Below the pieces are notes generated by a model. That model was not told where the DNA came from. It was given only the letters and a program-made list of their open reading frames with translations, and made no database searches. From the NCBI RefSeq assembly GCF_042650885.1, contig NZ_JBHSBU010000001.1:4154001-4218000 (forward strand): a stretch of DNA of 64,000 nucleotides, written 5' to 3'. This document shows, one piece after another, positions 1-8,768 of the stretch (within the stretch, counting starts at the first letter, position 1; each line of letters starts with the position of its first letter). Position numbers and translations under genes: made by a program. This DNA comes from Chitinimonas_A lacunae. GTDB taxonomy: Bacteria; Pseudomonadota; Gammaproteobacteria; Burkholderiales; Chitinimonadaceae.

Positions 1-68
1 GCCGCCATGAAAGCGTTGCCCGCTGTCAACGGGCGGCGCAGCTCAACGTTAGTGCTGGGAGATACCCG

Positions 69-404
69 ATGTACGATTGCCTGCTCGAAGATAATCCGGC
101 TCAGTTCGATACCGCCGCCACCCCGGTTGCCCGTCCTGTCACCCTGGCCTGGAGCGGTTTCCGACTCGAAAAGCATTATGCCGGACGCAGTTGGGCACGC
201 TTTTCCGTGCGGCGCGACGACGATTACGGCGTATTGAGCCGCTTGCGCGAGGCAGCGTTGTACCTCGGATGCGAGGTGGACAGACTGGACGACGGCAGCA
301 TCGTCGTCGTCGGCCTGACCTTGAACGAAACCCTTGCGCTCAGCGAACGCTTCGGCGAACGGCTGGCGGTCGAAGCGACCCTGGCCGGGCAGGCGCGCTT
401 TTGA
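69..404 (+). CDS. Small protein of unknown function
   Basis: A 111-residue protein that I do not recognise. It has no signal peptide or membrane segment. It is mixed alpha/beta in character, with an acidic stretch around residues 74-81 followed by a hydrophobic VVVGLTL strand, which suggests a small soluble cytoplasmic domain. The ATG is preceded at proper spacing by GGGAG, supporting this start. The MarR-type gene begins 14 bases after its stop codon on the same strand, so the two are probably co-transcribed. GC-rich third positions match the neighbours, so it looks like a real gene. Confidence 0.6.
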   Translation: MYDCLLEDNPAQFDTAATPVARPVTLAWSGFRLEKHYAGRSWARFSVRRDDDYGVLSRLREAALYLGCEVDRLDDGSIVVVGLTLNETLALSERFGERLAVEATLAGQARF

Positions 405-417
405 CCGACCGACCATA

Positions 418-921
418 GTGACGACCGACGACACTGTTTCCGTTTCCTCCTCCATCCAAGACCCGCGCCGCCATCTGGCACTTGAAGCCTTGAAGCGGTT
501 TCGGGTCCTGTTCAAGTCGGCCAGCAATCCTTACGAATCGGCCGAACAATGTGCCGGTCTGACCGGTGCCCAGCTCTGGGCCCTGGCCGAAGTTGCCCAG
601 GCTGACAATCTGACCGTCAATGGCCTGGCCGAGGCAATGGCGGTCCATCAATCGACTGCCAGCAATCTGATCGACAAACTCGACCACAAGGGTCTGGTGC
701 TGCGGCTGCGCGACCCCTACGACCGCCGGGTCGTGCGGCTGCGGCCCACTCCGAGCGGCCAGGCGGTTCTGGCCTCGGCACCGGGACCGGCGGCCGGCAT
801 CCTGCCCGACGCCTTGCTGCGACTGGCGCCGGAAAAGCTCGAACAGCTCAACGAACTGCTCAACGAGCTGGCCCATCTGCTCCATCCCGCGAGCGGCGAA
901 GCCAGCCAGTTGTCGCGCTAA
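418..921 (+). CDS. MarR-family transcriptional regulator
   Basis: A 167-residue winged-helix regulator. After about 40 residues it shows the MarR core: a helix (LTGAQLWALAEVA), the recognition region (LAEAMAVHQSTASNLIDKL) and the basic wing (DPYDRRVVRLRPTPSG), then a C-terminal dimerisation helix rich in Leu and Glu. MarR proteins bind DNA as dimers and usually respond to small aromatic or toxic ligands. I chose a GTG start because the longer ATG reading overlaps the preceding gene heavily and its extra residues look like shadow translation. The next gene is a MATE efflux pump, a common MarR target, but the roughly 310-base gap means regulation of it is inference. Confidence 0.85.
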   Translation: MTTDDTVSVSSSIQDPRRHLALEALKRFRVLFKSASNPYESAEQCAGLTGAQLWALAEVAQADNLTVNGLAEAMAVHQSTASNLIDKLDHKGLVLRLRDPYDRRVVRLRPTPSGQAVLASAPGPAAGILPDALLRLAPEKLEQLNELLNELAHLLHPASGEASQLSR

Positions 922-1230
922 GTTCCGCCCCCTGGGTTGAATCACACAAAGTCCCCGTCGTTACTCCGGCACAGCCGGCGGGTCCGGCGCCTATTGGCCG
1001 TTTCGTCTGATGCGAAACGGCATCTGGCCGCTTTGGCGGCTCCCGCTCGTTGATCACAGCGATTCTGTCCTAGTGTTTTAGTGACTTCTGTCTCTTCCCT
1101 TGGCCTGGGGCTTGGGTGGATATTTCCTGGAGTCGGTATAAGATCACGCATCTCCGCCGGCAGTGCGCTGCCGGCCGGCCGTCGTCGTTTCTGATCGGCG
1201 ACGCAATCTCCCATCCGGAAAGTCTCAACT
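922..1230. other. Intergenic leader of the MATE gene with two hairpins
   Basis: There is no gene here. Two perfect 8-bp inverted repeats are visible, at 998-1020 (CCGTTTCG, 7-base loop) and 1156-1175 (GCCGGCAG, TGCG loop). The second lies about 55 bases before the MATE start codon. A weak promoter candidate (TTGGGT, 18 bases, GTATAA) lies near 1112-1141. I could not match the stretch to a known riboswitch class. Confidence 0.4.
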
Positions 1231-2670
1231 ATGTCCTATCCCCGTCTCAACTCCTGGACTGACGTCCGCCGTGAAGTGGCGGCGCTGTGGAGTCTCGCCT
1301 GGCCCATCCTGACCGGCCAGCTCGCTTCCATCGGTATGGCGGTGGCCGATGTGGCCATGGCCGGCCACTATGGCGCCGAGGATCTGGCCGCCGTATCGCT
1401 TGGTGCCTCGGTCTGGTCGATTGTCGTCGTCACCTTGATGGGGCTGATGATGTCGATCAACCCGACCGTGGCCCACCATGTCGGTGCCGGCGAATCGGAC
1501 CGTATCGGCCATGTGGTGCGCCAGGGGCTGTGGAAGTCGCTGATCGTGGGCCTGGTCGCCTTTACCCTGACCAATCTGGCGGCCCTGGTGTTCGATGTCA
1601 TGCAGATCGAGCCGGGCGTGCGCGACAAGGCCAAGATGTTTGTCCATATCAGCAGCTTCGGTCTGCCTGCGTTTGCAGCGTATCGGGTGCTGTACGGCTA
1701 TAGCGCCAGCCTTAACCAGACCAAGCCGATGATGGTGATCTCCATCGTGGCGCTGGCATTCAATATCGTGGCCAATTACGGGCTGATCTACGGCAATTTC
1801 GGTCTGCCCGAGATGGGCGGGGTCGGCTGTGCCGTGGCCACTGCGCTCGGTCTGTGGCTGGTGCTGATTGCCATGGTCTGGTGGATTCGCCGTGCCCCGG
1901 TCTATCGCGACACCAATCCGTTCGAGCGCTTTGAGGGGCCCAAGCGTGAAGAAATCTCCACGCTGTTCAGGATCGGCATTCCGATCGGCATCACCTATTT
2001 TGCCGAATCGAGTGCCTTTGGCCTGATTGCCTTGCTGGTGGCCAAGTTCGGCGCCGTCGAAGTGGCGGCCCACCAGATCGCGCTCAATTTCTCCTCGCTG
2101 GTATTCATGGTGCCGCTGTCGCTGGGTCTTGGCCTGATCACCCGGGTCGGCCACGCCCTGGGCGAAGGCGATCCGCGTGCTGCCCGTTTTCGTTCCTGGG
2201 TCGGGGTGGGACTTGCGCTGATCCTGGCCGTGTTGTCGGCCACCTTGATCGCGGCCGGCAACGATCTGATCGCGGCGGCCTATACCAGTGATCTGGCGAT
2301 TGCCCGGCTGGCGGCCCATCTGCTGATCTTTGCCGCGCTGTTCCAGTTGTCGGACGCCACTCAGGTCGCCACGTCGTGCGCCATCCGGGGCTATAAGGTG
2401 ACGCGGCCGCCGATGGTGATCCATATGACTGCCTTCTGGGGCTTCAGCCTGCCGCTGGGCTGCGCGCTGGGGCTGGCTCCCGACTGGCTGCCTTGGCGGC
2501 CCGAGCGGCCGCTGGCGGCGGAAGGATTCTGGATCAGCCTGGTGGTCGGCCTGACCGTGGCGGCGGTGCTGCTGTGCTGGTTCCTGGCGCGGCTGACGCG
2601 CCGTTGGATCGATGAGCGCGAGCCGGACAAGACGGCGATTGGGGAGAGATTGGCAGGAGAGCAAAAATAA
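1231..2670 (+). CDS. norM: MATE-family multidrug efflux transporter
   Basis: A 479-residue polytopic membrane protein of normal length for the MATE family, which exports cationic drugs and metabolites in exchange for Na+ or H+. The N-terminal signature is clear: a helix with WSLAWPILTGQLASIGMAVAD, then the MAGHYGAEDLAAVSLGASVW loop that typifies the NorM branch. About twelve hydrophobic segments run to residue 460 with a short polar tail. The two pseudo-symmetric halves are visible, with GIPIGITYFAESSAFG near residue 250 opening the second half. It stands alone and ends just before a strong terminator. The norM symbol reflects family, not proven substrate. Confidence 0.9.
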   Translation: MSYPRLNSWTDVRREVAALWSLAWPILTGQLASIGMAVADVAMAGHYGAEDLAAVSLGASVWSIVVVTLMGLMMSINPTVAHHVGAGESDRIGHVVRQGLWKSLIVGLVAFTLTNLAALVFDVMQIEPGVRDKAKMFVHISSFGLPAFAAYRVLYGYSASLNQTKPMMVISIVALAFNIVANYGLIYGNFGLPEMGGVGCAVATALGLWLVLIAMVWWIRRAPVYRDTNPFERFEGPKREEISTLFRIGIPIGITYFAESSAFGLIALLVAKFGAVEVAAHQIALNFSSLVFMVPLSLGLGLITRVGHALGEGDPRAARFRSWVGVGLALILAVLSATLIAAGNDLIAAAYTSDLAIARLAAHLLIFAALFQLSDATQVATSCAIRGYKVTRPPMVIHMTAFWGFSLPLGCALGLAPDWLPWRPERPLAAEGFWISLVVGLTVAAVLLCWFLARLTRRWIDEREPDKTAIGERLAGEQK

Positions 2671-2704
2671 AATAATAGGTAAAAACTCTGCAAGGTCTGG
2701 TGAT

Positions 2705-2745
2705 AAAAAAGGAGGATAAATAAAATATCCTCCTTTTTCTTTTGC
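2705..2745. terminator. Bidirectional terminator between MATE gene and cysK
   Basis: An 8-bp stem (GGAGGATA / TATCCTCC) is flanked by an A-run on the left and a T-run on the right. It can therefore terminate the rightward MATE transcript and the leftward cysK transcript. Confidence 0.85.
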
Positions 2746-2755
2746 TGTATCCACC

Positions 2756-3688
2756 TTAGTCCATCAGCCCCTGGAACAGCGCGGTGGACAGATAACGCTC
2801 ACCGTAGGACGGAATCACCACCACCAGCAATTTACCGGCACTGTCCGGCCGGGCCGCGACCTGCAAGGCTGCCCAGACTGCCGCGCCCGAAGAAATGCCG
2901 ACCAGCAGCCCTTCCTCGGTCGCCATCCGGCGGGCGGTGGTAAAGGCGTCCTCGTTCTTCACCCGGATCACCTCGTCGTAAATCGCCGTATTGAGTACCG
3001 CCGGTATAAAGCCGGCGCCGATGCCCTGGATCGGATGCGGCCCCTTGCTGCCGCCTGACAGCACGGGGCTCGCGTCGGGTTCGACCGCCACTGCCTGGAA
3101 CGAGGGTTTACGGGCTTTGAGCACTTCCCCCACGCCCGTGATGGTGCCGCCGGTGCCGACGCCGGCGATCAGGATATCGACCTGGCCGTCGGTATCGTTC
3201 CAGATCTCCTCGGCAGTGGTATCACGGTGGATGGCCGGGTTAGCCGGGTTTTCAAATTGTTGCGGCATGAAATAACCAGGGTTATTGGCAACGATCTCGC
3301 GTGCCCGGTTGACCGCGCCGGCCATGCCTTCGGGGCCTGGGGTCAGCACCAGCTCGGCACCGTAGCCACGCAGCAGGGCGCGTCTTTCCTTCGACATGGT
3401 TTCGGGCATGGTCAGGATGCAGCGGTAGCCGCGCGCCGCACACACCATCGCCAGACCGATGCCCGTATTGCCCGAAGTCGGCTCGACCACCACGGTGCCG
3501 GGCTGTAGCCGTCCCGCTTGTTCGGCGGCGTCGATCATGGCGACGGCGATGCGGTCCTTGACGCTATGGGACGGGTTGAAGAATTCCAGCTTGGCCACCA
3601 GACGACCGGGCAGCCCGGCGCCGAGGCGCTGTAGTTCGACCAGCGGGGTATTGCCGATCAGATGGGTGATATCAGGCGCGATACGCAT
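2756..3688 (-). CDS. cysK: Cysteine synthase (O-acetylserine sulfhydrylase)
   Basis: A 310-residue PLP enzyme that makes L-cysteine from O-acetylserine and sulfide in the cytoplasm. It has the full CysK pattern: IGNTPLVELQRL at the N-terminus, the Schiff-base lysine in NPSHSVKDR (about residue 41), the substrate loop EPTSGNTGI, the phosphate-binding GVGTGGTITG and a SSGAAVWAAL helix near the C-terminus. Length is typical. The start is the ATG at 3688, preceded by GGAG; the open frame continues upstream, but those residues are low-complexity and unlike the family. It is monocistronic and shares a terminator with the MATE gene. Confidence 0.95.
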   Translation of the reverse strand: MRIAPDITHLIGNTPLVELQRLGAGLPGRLVAKLEFFNPSHSVKDRIAVAMIDAAEQAGRLQPGTVVVEPTSGNTGIGLAMVCAARGYRCILTMPETMSKERRALLRGYGAELVLTPGPEGMAGAVNRAREIVANNPGYFMPQQFENPANPAIHRDTTAEEIWNDTDGQVDILIAGVGTGGTITGVGEVLKARKPSFQAVAVEPDASPVLSGGSKGPHPIQGIGAGFIPAVLNTAIYDEVIRVKNEDAFTTARRMATEEGLLVGISSGAAVWAALQVAARPDSAGKLLVVVIPSYGERYLSTALFQGLMD

Positions 3689-3976
3689 AAAAAGCTCCTG
3701 CAAGCAGATAGGGAATGAATGGCGCTCAGTCAGCGTCCGAGCCGTTTCGCCAGCGAGGCGCAAAGACAATCCGGACACTGCCCAAGCCGGTGGTTGGCTG
3801 TATTGCCCGCCTTGAGCCTGCGCGGGACCGAGGTGGAATCCATCCGCCTTGTTCGGGGTTTCGTCGCAAAAGGGTGGGGTGAAGACAGGCTGGCTGACTA
3901 GGCTGCACCAGCTTGTCACCGGCTTCGGACGACAGGTTCGATATCCAATAAACGTAAATCTTAGGAGAACTTGATC

Positions 3977-4507
3977 ATGTTGCGTATCTTGCTGTCGCTG
4001 GCATTGCTGGTTCCGGTTGCCGCTGCCGATACCGATTTCATTTACCGTGATGGTGAGCCGCTTGCCGGCTCCCATATTCGCCCGATCCGTCTGCGTTCCC
4101 CCTTGCCCTACGACAAGCGCTACGACCAGCTGGACGCCCGCGAGCGCGAGCGGCTGCGCGCCAATTACCGGGAGATGCCGGTCAACTGTGAACCGCCGTT
4201 CCCCGAAGCGGGTCTGAAGCCACTGTTGCGGGAACTGGTGCGCTTGCAGGATCAAAAAGGTCTCGACGGCCAGGGCAGCTTGAGTCTGCTGGCCCAGGTC
4301 GATGCCAAGGGCGAAGTGGCCTCGGTGGCCGCCTTGGAGAGTCCCTCACCCGAACTGGGCGCGCTGGGCAGCGTCATCCTGTTCAATACCCGCTTCAAGC
4401 CGGCCCGCTGCGATGGCACGCCGCTGGCGATGGACTATCTATTGGAAGTGGAACTGGTCGATCTGCTCAGCCAGGGTGTCTCCGGCCGGGCGCTGACCCG
4501 CCGCTGA
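3977..4507 (+). CDS. Secreted TonB-C-like protein, first of a tandem pair
   Basis: A 176-residue protein with a clear signal peptide (LRILLSLALLVPVAAA, cleavage near residue 17), so it is periplasmic or secreted. The mature part has the motif SPLPYDKRYDQLDARERERLR, a conserved CEPPFP, and a C-terminal alpha/beta region (QVDAKGEVASVAALESPSP ... FKPARCDGTPLAMDYLLEVEL) resembling the TonB C-terminal fold. Two cysteines could form a disulfide. The start is the ATG 9 bases after GGAG rather than the TTG two codons earlier. It is a clear paralogue of the next gene. No transporter or outer-membrane receptor lies nearby, so its function is unknown. Confidence 0.7.
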   Translation: MLRILLSLALLVPVAAADTDFIYRDGEPLAGSHIRPIRLRSPLPYDKRYDQLDARERERLRANYREMPVNCEPPFPEAGLKPLLRELVRLQDQKGLDGQGSLSLLAQVDAKGEVASVAALESPSPELGALGSVILFNTRFKPARCDGTPLAMDYLLEVELVDLLSQGVSGRALTRR

Positions 4508-4621
4508 CCCGCCGCTGAACCAGACAGATCGACCACAGCGTCCCACCTCGGCTTAAGATGCCGCACTGCGCCGACGCCTGGCCGTCGGCGCATTCTATTA
4601 AATCACTGTGGAAGATCCTTT

Positions 4622-5125
4622 ATGTCTCGCATGCTGTTGAGTCTGCTGTGCTTTGCCACGGTGGCCGCCGCTGAGCCTTATACCTACCGCGACGGTGAAG
4701 CCTCCGGTGCCGGCGAGGCACCCGCCCGGCTGGTTTCACCGGTGCCGTTCGATAAACGCTACGAACAACTCAACGAGGCAGAACGCACTGCCCTGCGCAG
4801 CCGCCAGACCCTGCCGGCCGAGTGCGAGCCGCCGTTTCCGCTCGAAGGCTGGCGCCCACTGTTTGAACAATTGACCCGCTATCAGGCCCGCAGCGGTATC
4901 GATGTGGCAGGGCAGATGGCCTTTACCTTGCAAGTCGATCAGGCCGGCACCGTTACCGACGTGACCATACAGCGCAGCCCGTCGGAGCGGCTCAACCGGA
5001 TGGCCAGCCAATTGCTGCGCGATGTGCCGTTCAAGCCGGCCCGCTGCAAGGGCGAGGCCAGTGCCATGGCCTATAAGCTCGATTTCGAGCTGCTGGCGCC
5101 GCCCAATCGGGTCGAGAGGGACTGA
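4622..5125 (+). CDS. Secreted TonB-C-like protein, second of a tandem pair
   Basis: A 167-residue secreted protein with a signal peptide (LLSLLCFATVAAA). It aligns with its upstream neighbour over nearly the whole length: YRDGEA, SPVPFDKRYEQLNEAERTALR, CEPPFPLEGWRPL and the C-terminal FKPARCKGEASAMAYKLDFEL. The TonB-C-like core (LQVDQAGTVTDVTIQRSPS) is present, but there is no N-terminal membrane anchor or proline-rich linker as in a real TonB. The pair probably arose by gene duplication. It ends 5 bases before cca, so it may be co-transcribed with it. Confidence 0.7.
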   Translation: MSRMLLSLLCFATVAAAEPYTYRDGEASGAGEAPARLVSPVPFDKRYEQLNEAERTALRSRQTLPAECEPPFPLEGWRPLFEQLTRYQARSGIDVAGQMAFTLQVDQAGTVTDVTIQRSPSERLNRMASQLLRDVPFKPARCKGEASAMAYKLDFELLAPPNRVERD

Positions 5126-5130
5126 GGCCG

Positions 5131-6240
5131 ATGAAAAGCTATCTCGTGGGTGGCTGCGTCCGCGACAAACTGCTCGGTCTGCCGCAGCAGGACCGCGACC
5201 ATGTGGTGGTCGGCGCTTCGGCCGAGCAGATGGAAGCGCTGGGCTACAAGCCCGTCGGCAAGGACTTTCCGGTCTTCCTCCATCCGCAGACGCACGAGGA
5301 GTACGCCCTGGCCCGCACCGAGCGCAAATCGGGGCATGGCTACCGCGGCTTCACTGTCTATGCCGCGCCCGATGTCACGCTGGAACAGGATCTGGCCCGG
5401 CGCGACCTGACCCTGAACGCCATCGCCGAAGACCACGATGGCCGTCTGATCGATCCCTTCGGCGGCCAACGCGATATCGAGGCCGGCATCCTGCGCCATG
5501 TGTCGGCCGCCTTTGCCGAAGACCCGGTGCGTATCCTGCGGCTGGCGCGTTTCGTGGCCCGCTTCGGCTTTCGCGTCGCGCCCGAGACCATGGCGCTATG
5601 CCGACAGATGGTCGACCAGGGCGAAGTCGATCATCTGGTGCCCGAGCGGGTCTGGCAGGAAGTCGCCAAGGGCTTGCAGGAAAGGCGGCCGTCACCGATG
5701 TTCCGCACCTTGCGCGAATGCGGCGCACTGGCCCGGCTGCTGCCCGAGCTGGCACAGCATTTCGACTCGGCCGGCGAGCGTGCGCTGCGCGTGCTCGATG
5801 CGGTGGCGCAAGCGCAGGCTTCGCTGGAGATCCGCTTTGCCGTGCTGGTCAGTGCGCTGCCATCGGTGGCGGCCATGGAGACGCTGAGCCAGCGTCTGCG
5901 CGCTCCCAATGACTGCCGCGATCTGGCGGTGATGGGATGGCGGGAGCGCGAGGCCATCGCGGCGGCCGAATCGCTCGATGGCGCAGCGGTGCTCGATCTG
6001 CTGTTGCGCTGCGATGCGCTGCGTAAACCTGCCCGTTTTGCCGATCTGCTGCGGGTCTGCGGCGCGCTGGCGACCGATGGCGGCCATGATTACCACCCAG
6101 CCGATTGGCTCGTCCGTCGTCTGGCAGCCGTTGCAGCCGTCGATGGCGGTGCGATTGCCAGAACCTGTGCAGCGCCGGCCGATATTCCCGCCGCTGTGCG
6201 CGCGGCCCGGCTGGCGGCTATCGAGCAGCTGGAAGACTGA
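5131..6240 (+). CDS. cca: CCA-adding tRNA nucleotidyltransferase with degenerate HD domain
   Basis: A 369-residue class II nucleotidyltransferase that adds or repairs the 3' CCA of tRNAs. The head domain is intact: GGCVRDKLLG, catalytic carboxylates D21 and D23, the RRDLTLNAIA motif near residue 91, DPFGG, and EDPVRILRLARF near 130. Gammaproteobacterial Cca proteins carry a C-terminal HD phosphohydrolase domain. Here the corresponding region (residues 234-244, IRFAVLVSALP) has lost the H-D pair expected as CHDLGK, the following His-rich loop is deleted, and the earlier HD-domain His is replaced (ERALRVL). Nucleotidyl transfer is expected to work; the metal-dependent phosphatase is not. Confidence 0.92.
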   Translation: MKSYLVGGCVRDKLLGLPQQDRDHVVVGASAEQMEALGYKPVGKDFPVFLHPQTHEEYALARTERKSGHGYRGFTVYAAPDVTLEQDLARRDLTLNAIAEDHDGRLIDPFGGQRDIEAGILRHVSAAFAEDPVRILRLARFVARFGFRVAPETMALCRQMVDQGEVDHLVPERVWQEVAKGLQERRPSPMFRTLRECGALARLLPELAQHFDSAGERALRVLDAVAQAQASLEIRFAVLVSALPSVAAMETLSQRLRAPNDCRDLAVMGWREREAIAAAESLDGAAVLDLLLRCDALRKPARFADLLRVCGALATDGGHDYHPADWLVRRLAAVAAVDGGAIARTCAAPADIPAAVRAARLAAIEQLED

Positions 6241-6494
6241 AGTCGGCTTGGACGGTTCGTCGGACGGGCCGTTTTTCGCGTGAGCCGCATGGCGGCTGAT
6301 TGTCGGTTCCCGGACCCCCGTCAGCCACTGTGCGGCTCAGTCTTTATGGGGAGGTGGCTGCCGTTGTCTTCTGCCGGTCGGGAGCTGATCTTGTCGAGGA
6401 ACCGTCCTTGCCTGTCATGGACAGGAGACATGAGCGGTGCGGCTGGACTCAAGGGGAGGGGAGGCGGGACGCGGCTGCGCCCCGGCCGGTAGGG

Positions 6495-7292
6495 TCAACC
6501 GCCGCGGATCTTGAAAGTCCGCACCAGTGGGACCGCAGACTGCGGGCCAAACCAGCGCTTGAAGATACGGTCGGCTTCGCCGTTGTTTTCCATCTCGATC
6601 AAGGTGTCGTTGACGGTCTTGAGCAGCCGTTTTTCCCCTTTGCGCACGCCGATGCCATAGGCTTCGGTCGAGACCGAGAAGCTCGACAGCTCATAGGCCG
6701 TGCGATTGGGCATCTTGGCCAGCAGACCGGCCAGAATCGGCTCGTCGGTGCTGATGCCATCGAGTTTGCCTTCTTCAAGGAATTTGAGCGCTTGCGGGTT
6801 GTCATCAAAGGACACCACATTGGCGGCCGGGAATTCCTTGCGCAACTGGGCTTCCGAGGTGGTGCCGCGCGCAACGCCCACGGTGGCGCCACGCAGCTCA
6901 TTGACGGTGGGGAAGCGGCCGCGCTTGGCCAGTACCTTTTGACCCGTCACAAAGTAGCCATAGCTGAAATCGATCTCACGTTCGCGCTCATGGGTCTTGG
7001 TCAGGGTGCCAATGACCAGGTCGACCTGGCCGTTCTTGAGCATCGGCAAGCGTTCGGCCGGCAACAGATCGCGCACGGTCAGCTTGGCGCCGAGCTTCTT
7101 GGCGATGGCCGCGCCGAAATCAACGTCGTAGCCCGAGACAGTCTTGTCGGGATTGAACATCCCGAACGGTGGCGCATCGGCAATCACGCCGACCACCAGG
7201 CTGCCTTTGCGTTGAATATCGTCGAGTTGGTCAGCCTGGACCGAGCCGGCCAGCAAGGCCAGCAGCACGGCGGCTAATCGTGGGAATTTCAT
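6495..7292 (-). CDS. Periplasmic amino-acid-type binding protein (SBP family 3)
   Basis: A 265-residue periplasmic protein with a signal peptide (LAAVLLALLAGSVQA, cleavage near residue 20). The first beta-strand GSLVVGVIADAPPFG, the GYDVDFGAAIAKKLGAK motif and the later DLVIGTLTKTHERE define the family 3 solute-binding fold used by polar amino-acid ABC importers. The hinge region and the C-terminal GEADRIFKRWFG are also typical. No permease or ATPase gene lies beside it, so it must use a transporter encoded elsewhere or act as a sensor. The start has AAGGA upstream. Ligand specificity cannot be read from the sequence. Confidence 0.88.
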   Translation of the reverse strand: MKFPRLAAVLLALLAGSVQADQLDDIQRKGSLVVGVIADAPPFGMFNPDKTVSGYDVDFGAAIAKKLGAKLTVRDLLPAERLPMLKNGQVDLVIGTLTKTHEREREIDFSYGYFVTGQKVLAKRGRFPTVNELRGATVGVARGTTSEAQLRKEFPAANVVSFDDNPQALKFLEEGKLDGISTDEPILAGLLAKMPNRTAYELSSFSVSTEAYGIGVRKGEKRLLKTVNDTLIEMENNGEADRIFKRWFGPQSAVPLVRTFKIRGG

Positions 7293-7473
7293 TGGAATCT
7301 ATCCTTAGCGGAGGGCAGTATCGGTGAAAGCTATGGGATATGTCGTACAAGCGACATGATTTTATGACAACGGGAAACGGTTCGTCAGCCCGGCCTGCGA
7401 GCTTTGGGCTAGAATGCACCACTTTCGTGCCTCCTGCGGCGGCCGCTGGCCGTCGCCTCAAGGATTTCCTGTA

Positions 7474-8625
7474 ATGCCATTGTTCCGAATTCCCGCCGTG
7501 TCGATGCGTGGCGGCACCAGCAAAGGGGTGTTTTTCCGTGGCGACGATCTGCCGCAGGATCCAGCCCTGGTCAACCGCCTGCTGGCCCGCGTCGTCGGCA
7601 GCCCCGATCCCTATGGCCGCCAGATCGATGGTCTGGGGACTGGCGTCTCGAGCACCAGCAAGGTGGTCATCGTTTCGCGCTCCGAGCAGCCCGATTGTGA
7701 TGTCGATTACCTGTTTGGTCATGTCGATATCGCCAGCGGCACCATCGACTGGTCGGGCAACTGCGGCAATCTCTCGGCTGCGGTCGCGCCGTTTGCCGTG
7801 CTGTCGGGTCTGGTGCCCGCGCCTGAGGACGGCCCGCTGACACTGCGAATCTGGCAAGCCAATACCGAGAAGGCCATCGTAGCCCAGCTAGAGATCGAAG
7901 ATGGCCTGCCGCGCCAGGATGGTGATTTCCGGCTCGATGGCGTGCCGTTCTCGGGTAGTCCGGTGCAACTGGATTTCCTCGATCCGGCAGGTGGGGTGGC
8001 CGGTAAACTGTTTCCCACGGGTCAGCCTGTCGACCGGCTCGAAGTGCCTGGTATCGGCGCACTCGAAGTCACCCTGATCGACGCGGGTAATCCGCTGGTG
8101 CTGGCCCGCGCCGCCGATCTGGGCCTCACTGGCCTGGAGACCCCCAACGAACTCAACCGCAACCCGACCTTGCTGGCCGGGCTCGAAGCGGTGCGCAGCT
8201 ATGCCGCCGTGGCGATGGGACTGGCAGAAAGCCCGCTCGAAGCCAGCCTTGAGCGTCCCAGCGTGCCCAAGCTCGCCTGGGTCGCTCCGCCGCAGGACTA
8301 CCGCGCCAGCGACGGCGAGATCGTCCCGGCCGCCGCGATCGACTGCGTGGCGCGTATCGTGTCGATGGGTAAGCTCCACCATGCCTTCACCGGTACCGGC
8401 ACCATCGGCCTGGCCGCCGCCGCCGCCCTGCCGGGCACGATCGCCAGCGAAGTGCTGGGCGAGCCGATCACCGACCGGCCGCTGCGTTTCGGCCATCCGT
8501 CCGGGATCAACGATATCGAAGTCAGCATTCGGAAACGCGGCCGCCAGGTCAGCCTGCAAAGCGCCCGACTGGTGCGCAGCGCCCGGGTGCTGATGAATGG
8601 CGAGGTATGGGTGTCGCTTGATTGA
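7474..8625 (+). CDS. prpF: PrpF-family aconitate isomerase
   Basis: A 383-residue protein of the PrpF family (diaminopimelate-epimerase-like fold). Members isomerise 2-methylaconitate in the 2-methylcitrate cycle or tautomerise 4-oxalomesaconate. The family signatures are visible: the N-terminal SMRGGTSKGVFF, the GLGTGVSSTSKVV loop, DWSGNCGNLSAAVAPFA around residue 95, and the late HAFTGTGTIGLAAAA. I used the ATG at 7474 because it follows AAGGA and matches the family N-terminus; the longer frame adds an unrelated stretch. No prpB, prpC or acnD flanks it, so substrate assignment is open. A TAGAAT -10-like element lies at 7410. Confidence 0.85.
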   Translation: MPLFRIPAVSMRGGTSKGVFFRGDDLPQDPALVNRLLARVVGSPDPYGRQIDGLGTGVSSTSKVVIVSRSEQPDCDVDYLFGHVDIASGTIDWSGNCGNLSAAVAPFAVLSGLVPAPEDGPLTLRIWQANTEKAIVAQLEIEDGLPRQDGDFRLDGVPFSGSPVQLDFLDPAGGVAGKLFPTGQPVDRLEVPGIGALEVTLIDAGNPLVLARAADLGLTGLETPNELNRNPTLLAGLEAVRSYAAVAMGLAESPLEASLERPSVPKLAWVAPPQDYRASDGEIVPAAAIDCVARIVSMGKLHHAFTGTGTIGLAAAAALPGTIASEVLGEPITDRPLRFGHPSGINDIEVSIRKRGRQVSLQSARLVRSARVLMNGEVWVSLD

Positions 8626-8768
8626 AGCCGAAGCGGTGCTTCAGTGAGTAGAGTGGATTTTTAAAAAATCTGCATAATACTTGCAATTCAATGTGAGCGT
8701 TTTTCAAGGTTTATAAATTTTTCGGCAATTTCTGGACTTTATTCGGCTCCTGAGGCCGACGCTGAATA

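Noticed and set aside
922..1230. Possible riboswitch before the MATE gene
   Set aside because: Two simple hairpins only; I could not match the conserved bases of guanidine, FMN, preQ1 or other classes.
1225..2754. 509-codon open frame antisense to the MATE gene
   Set aside because: It mirrors the MATE gene; composition is Gln/Arg/His-rich shadow sequence with no start signal.
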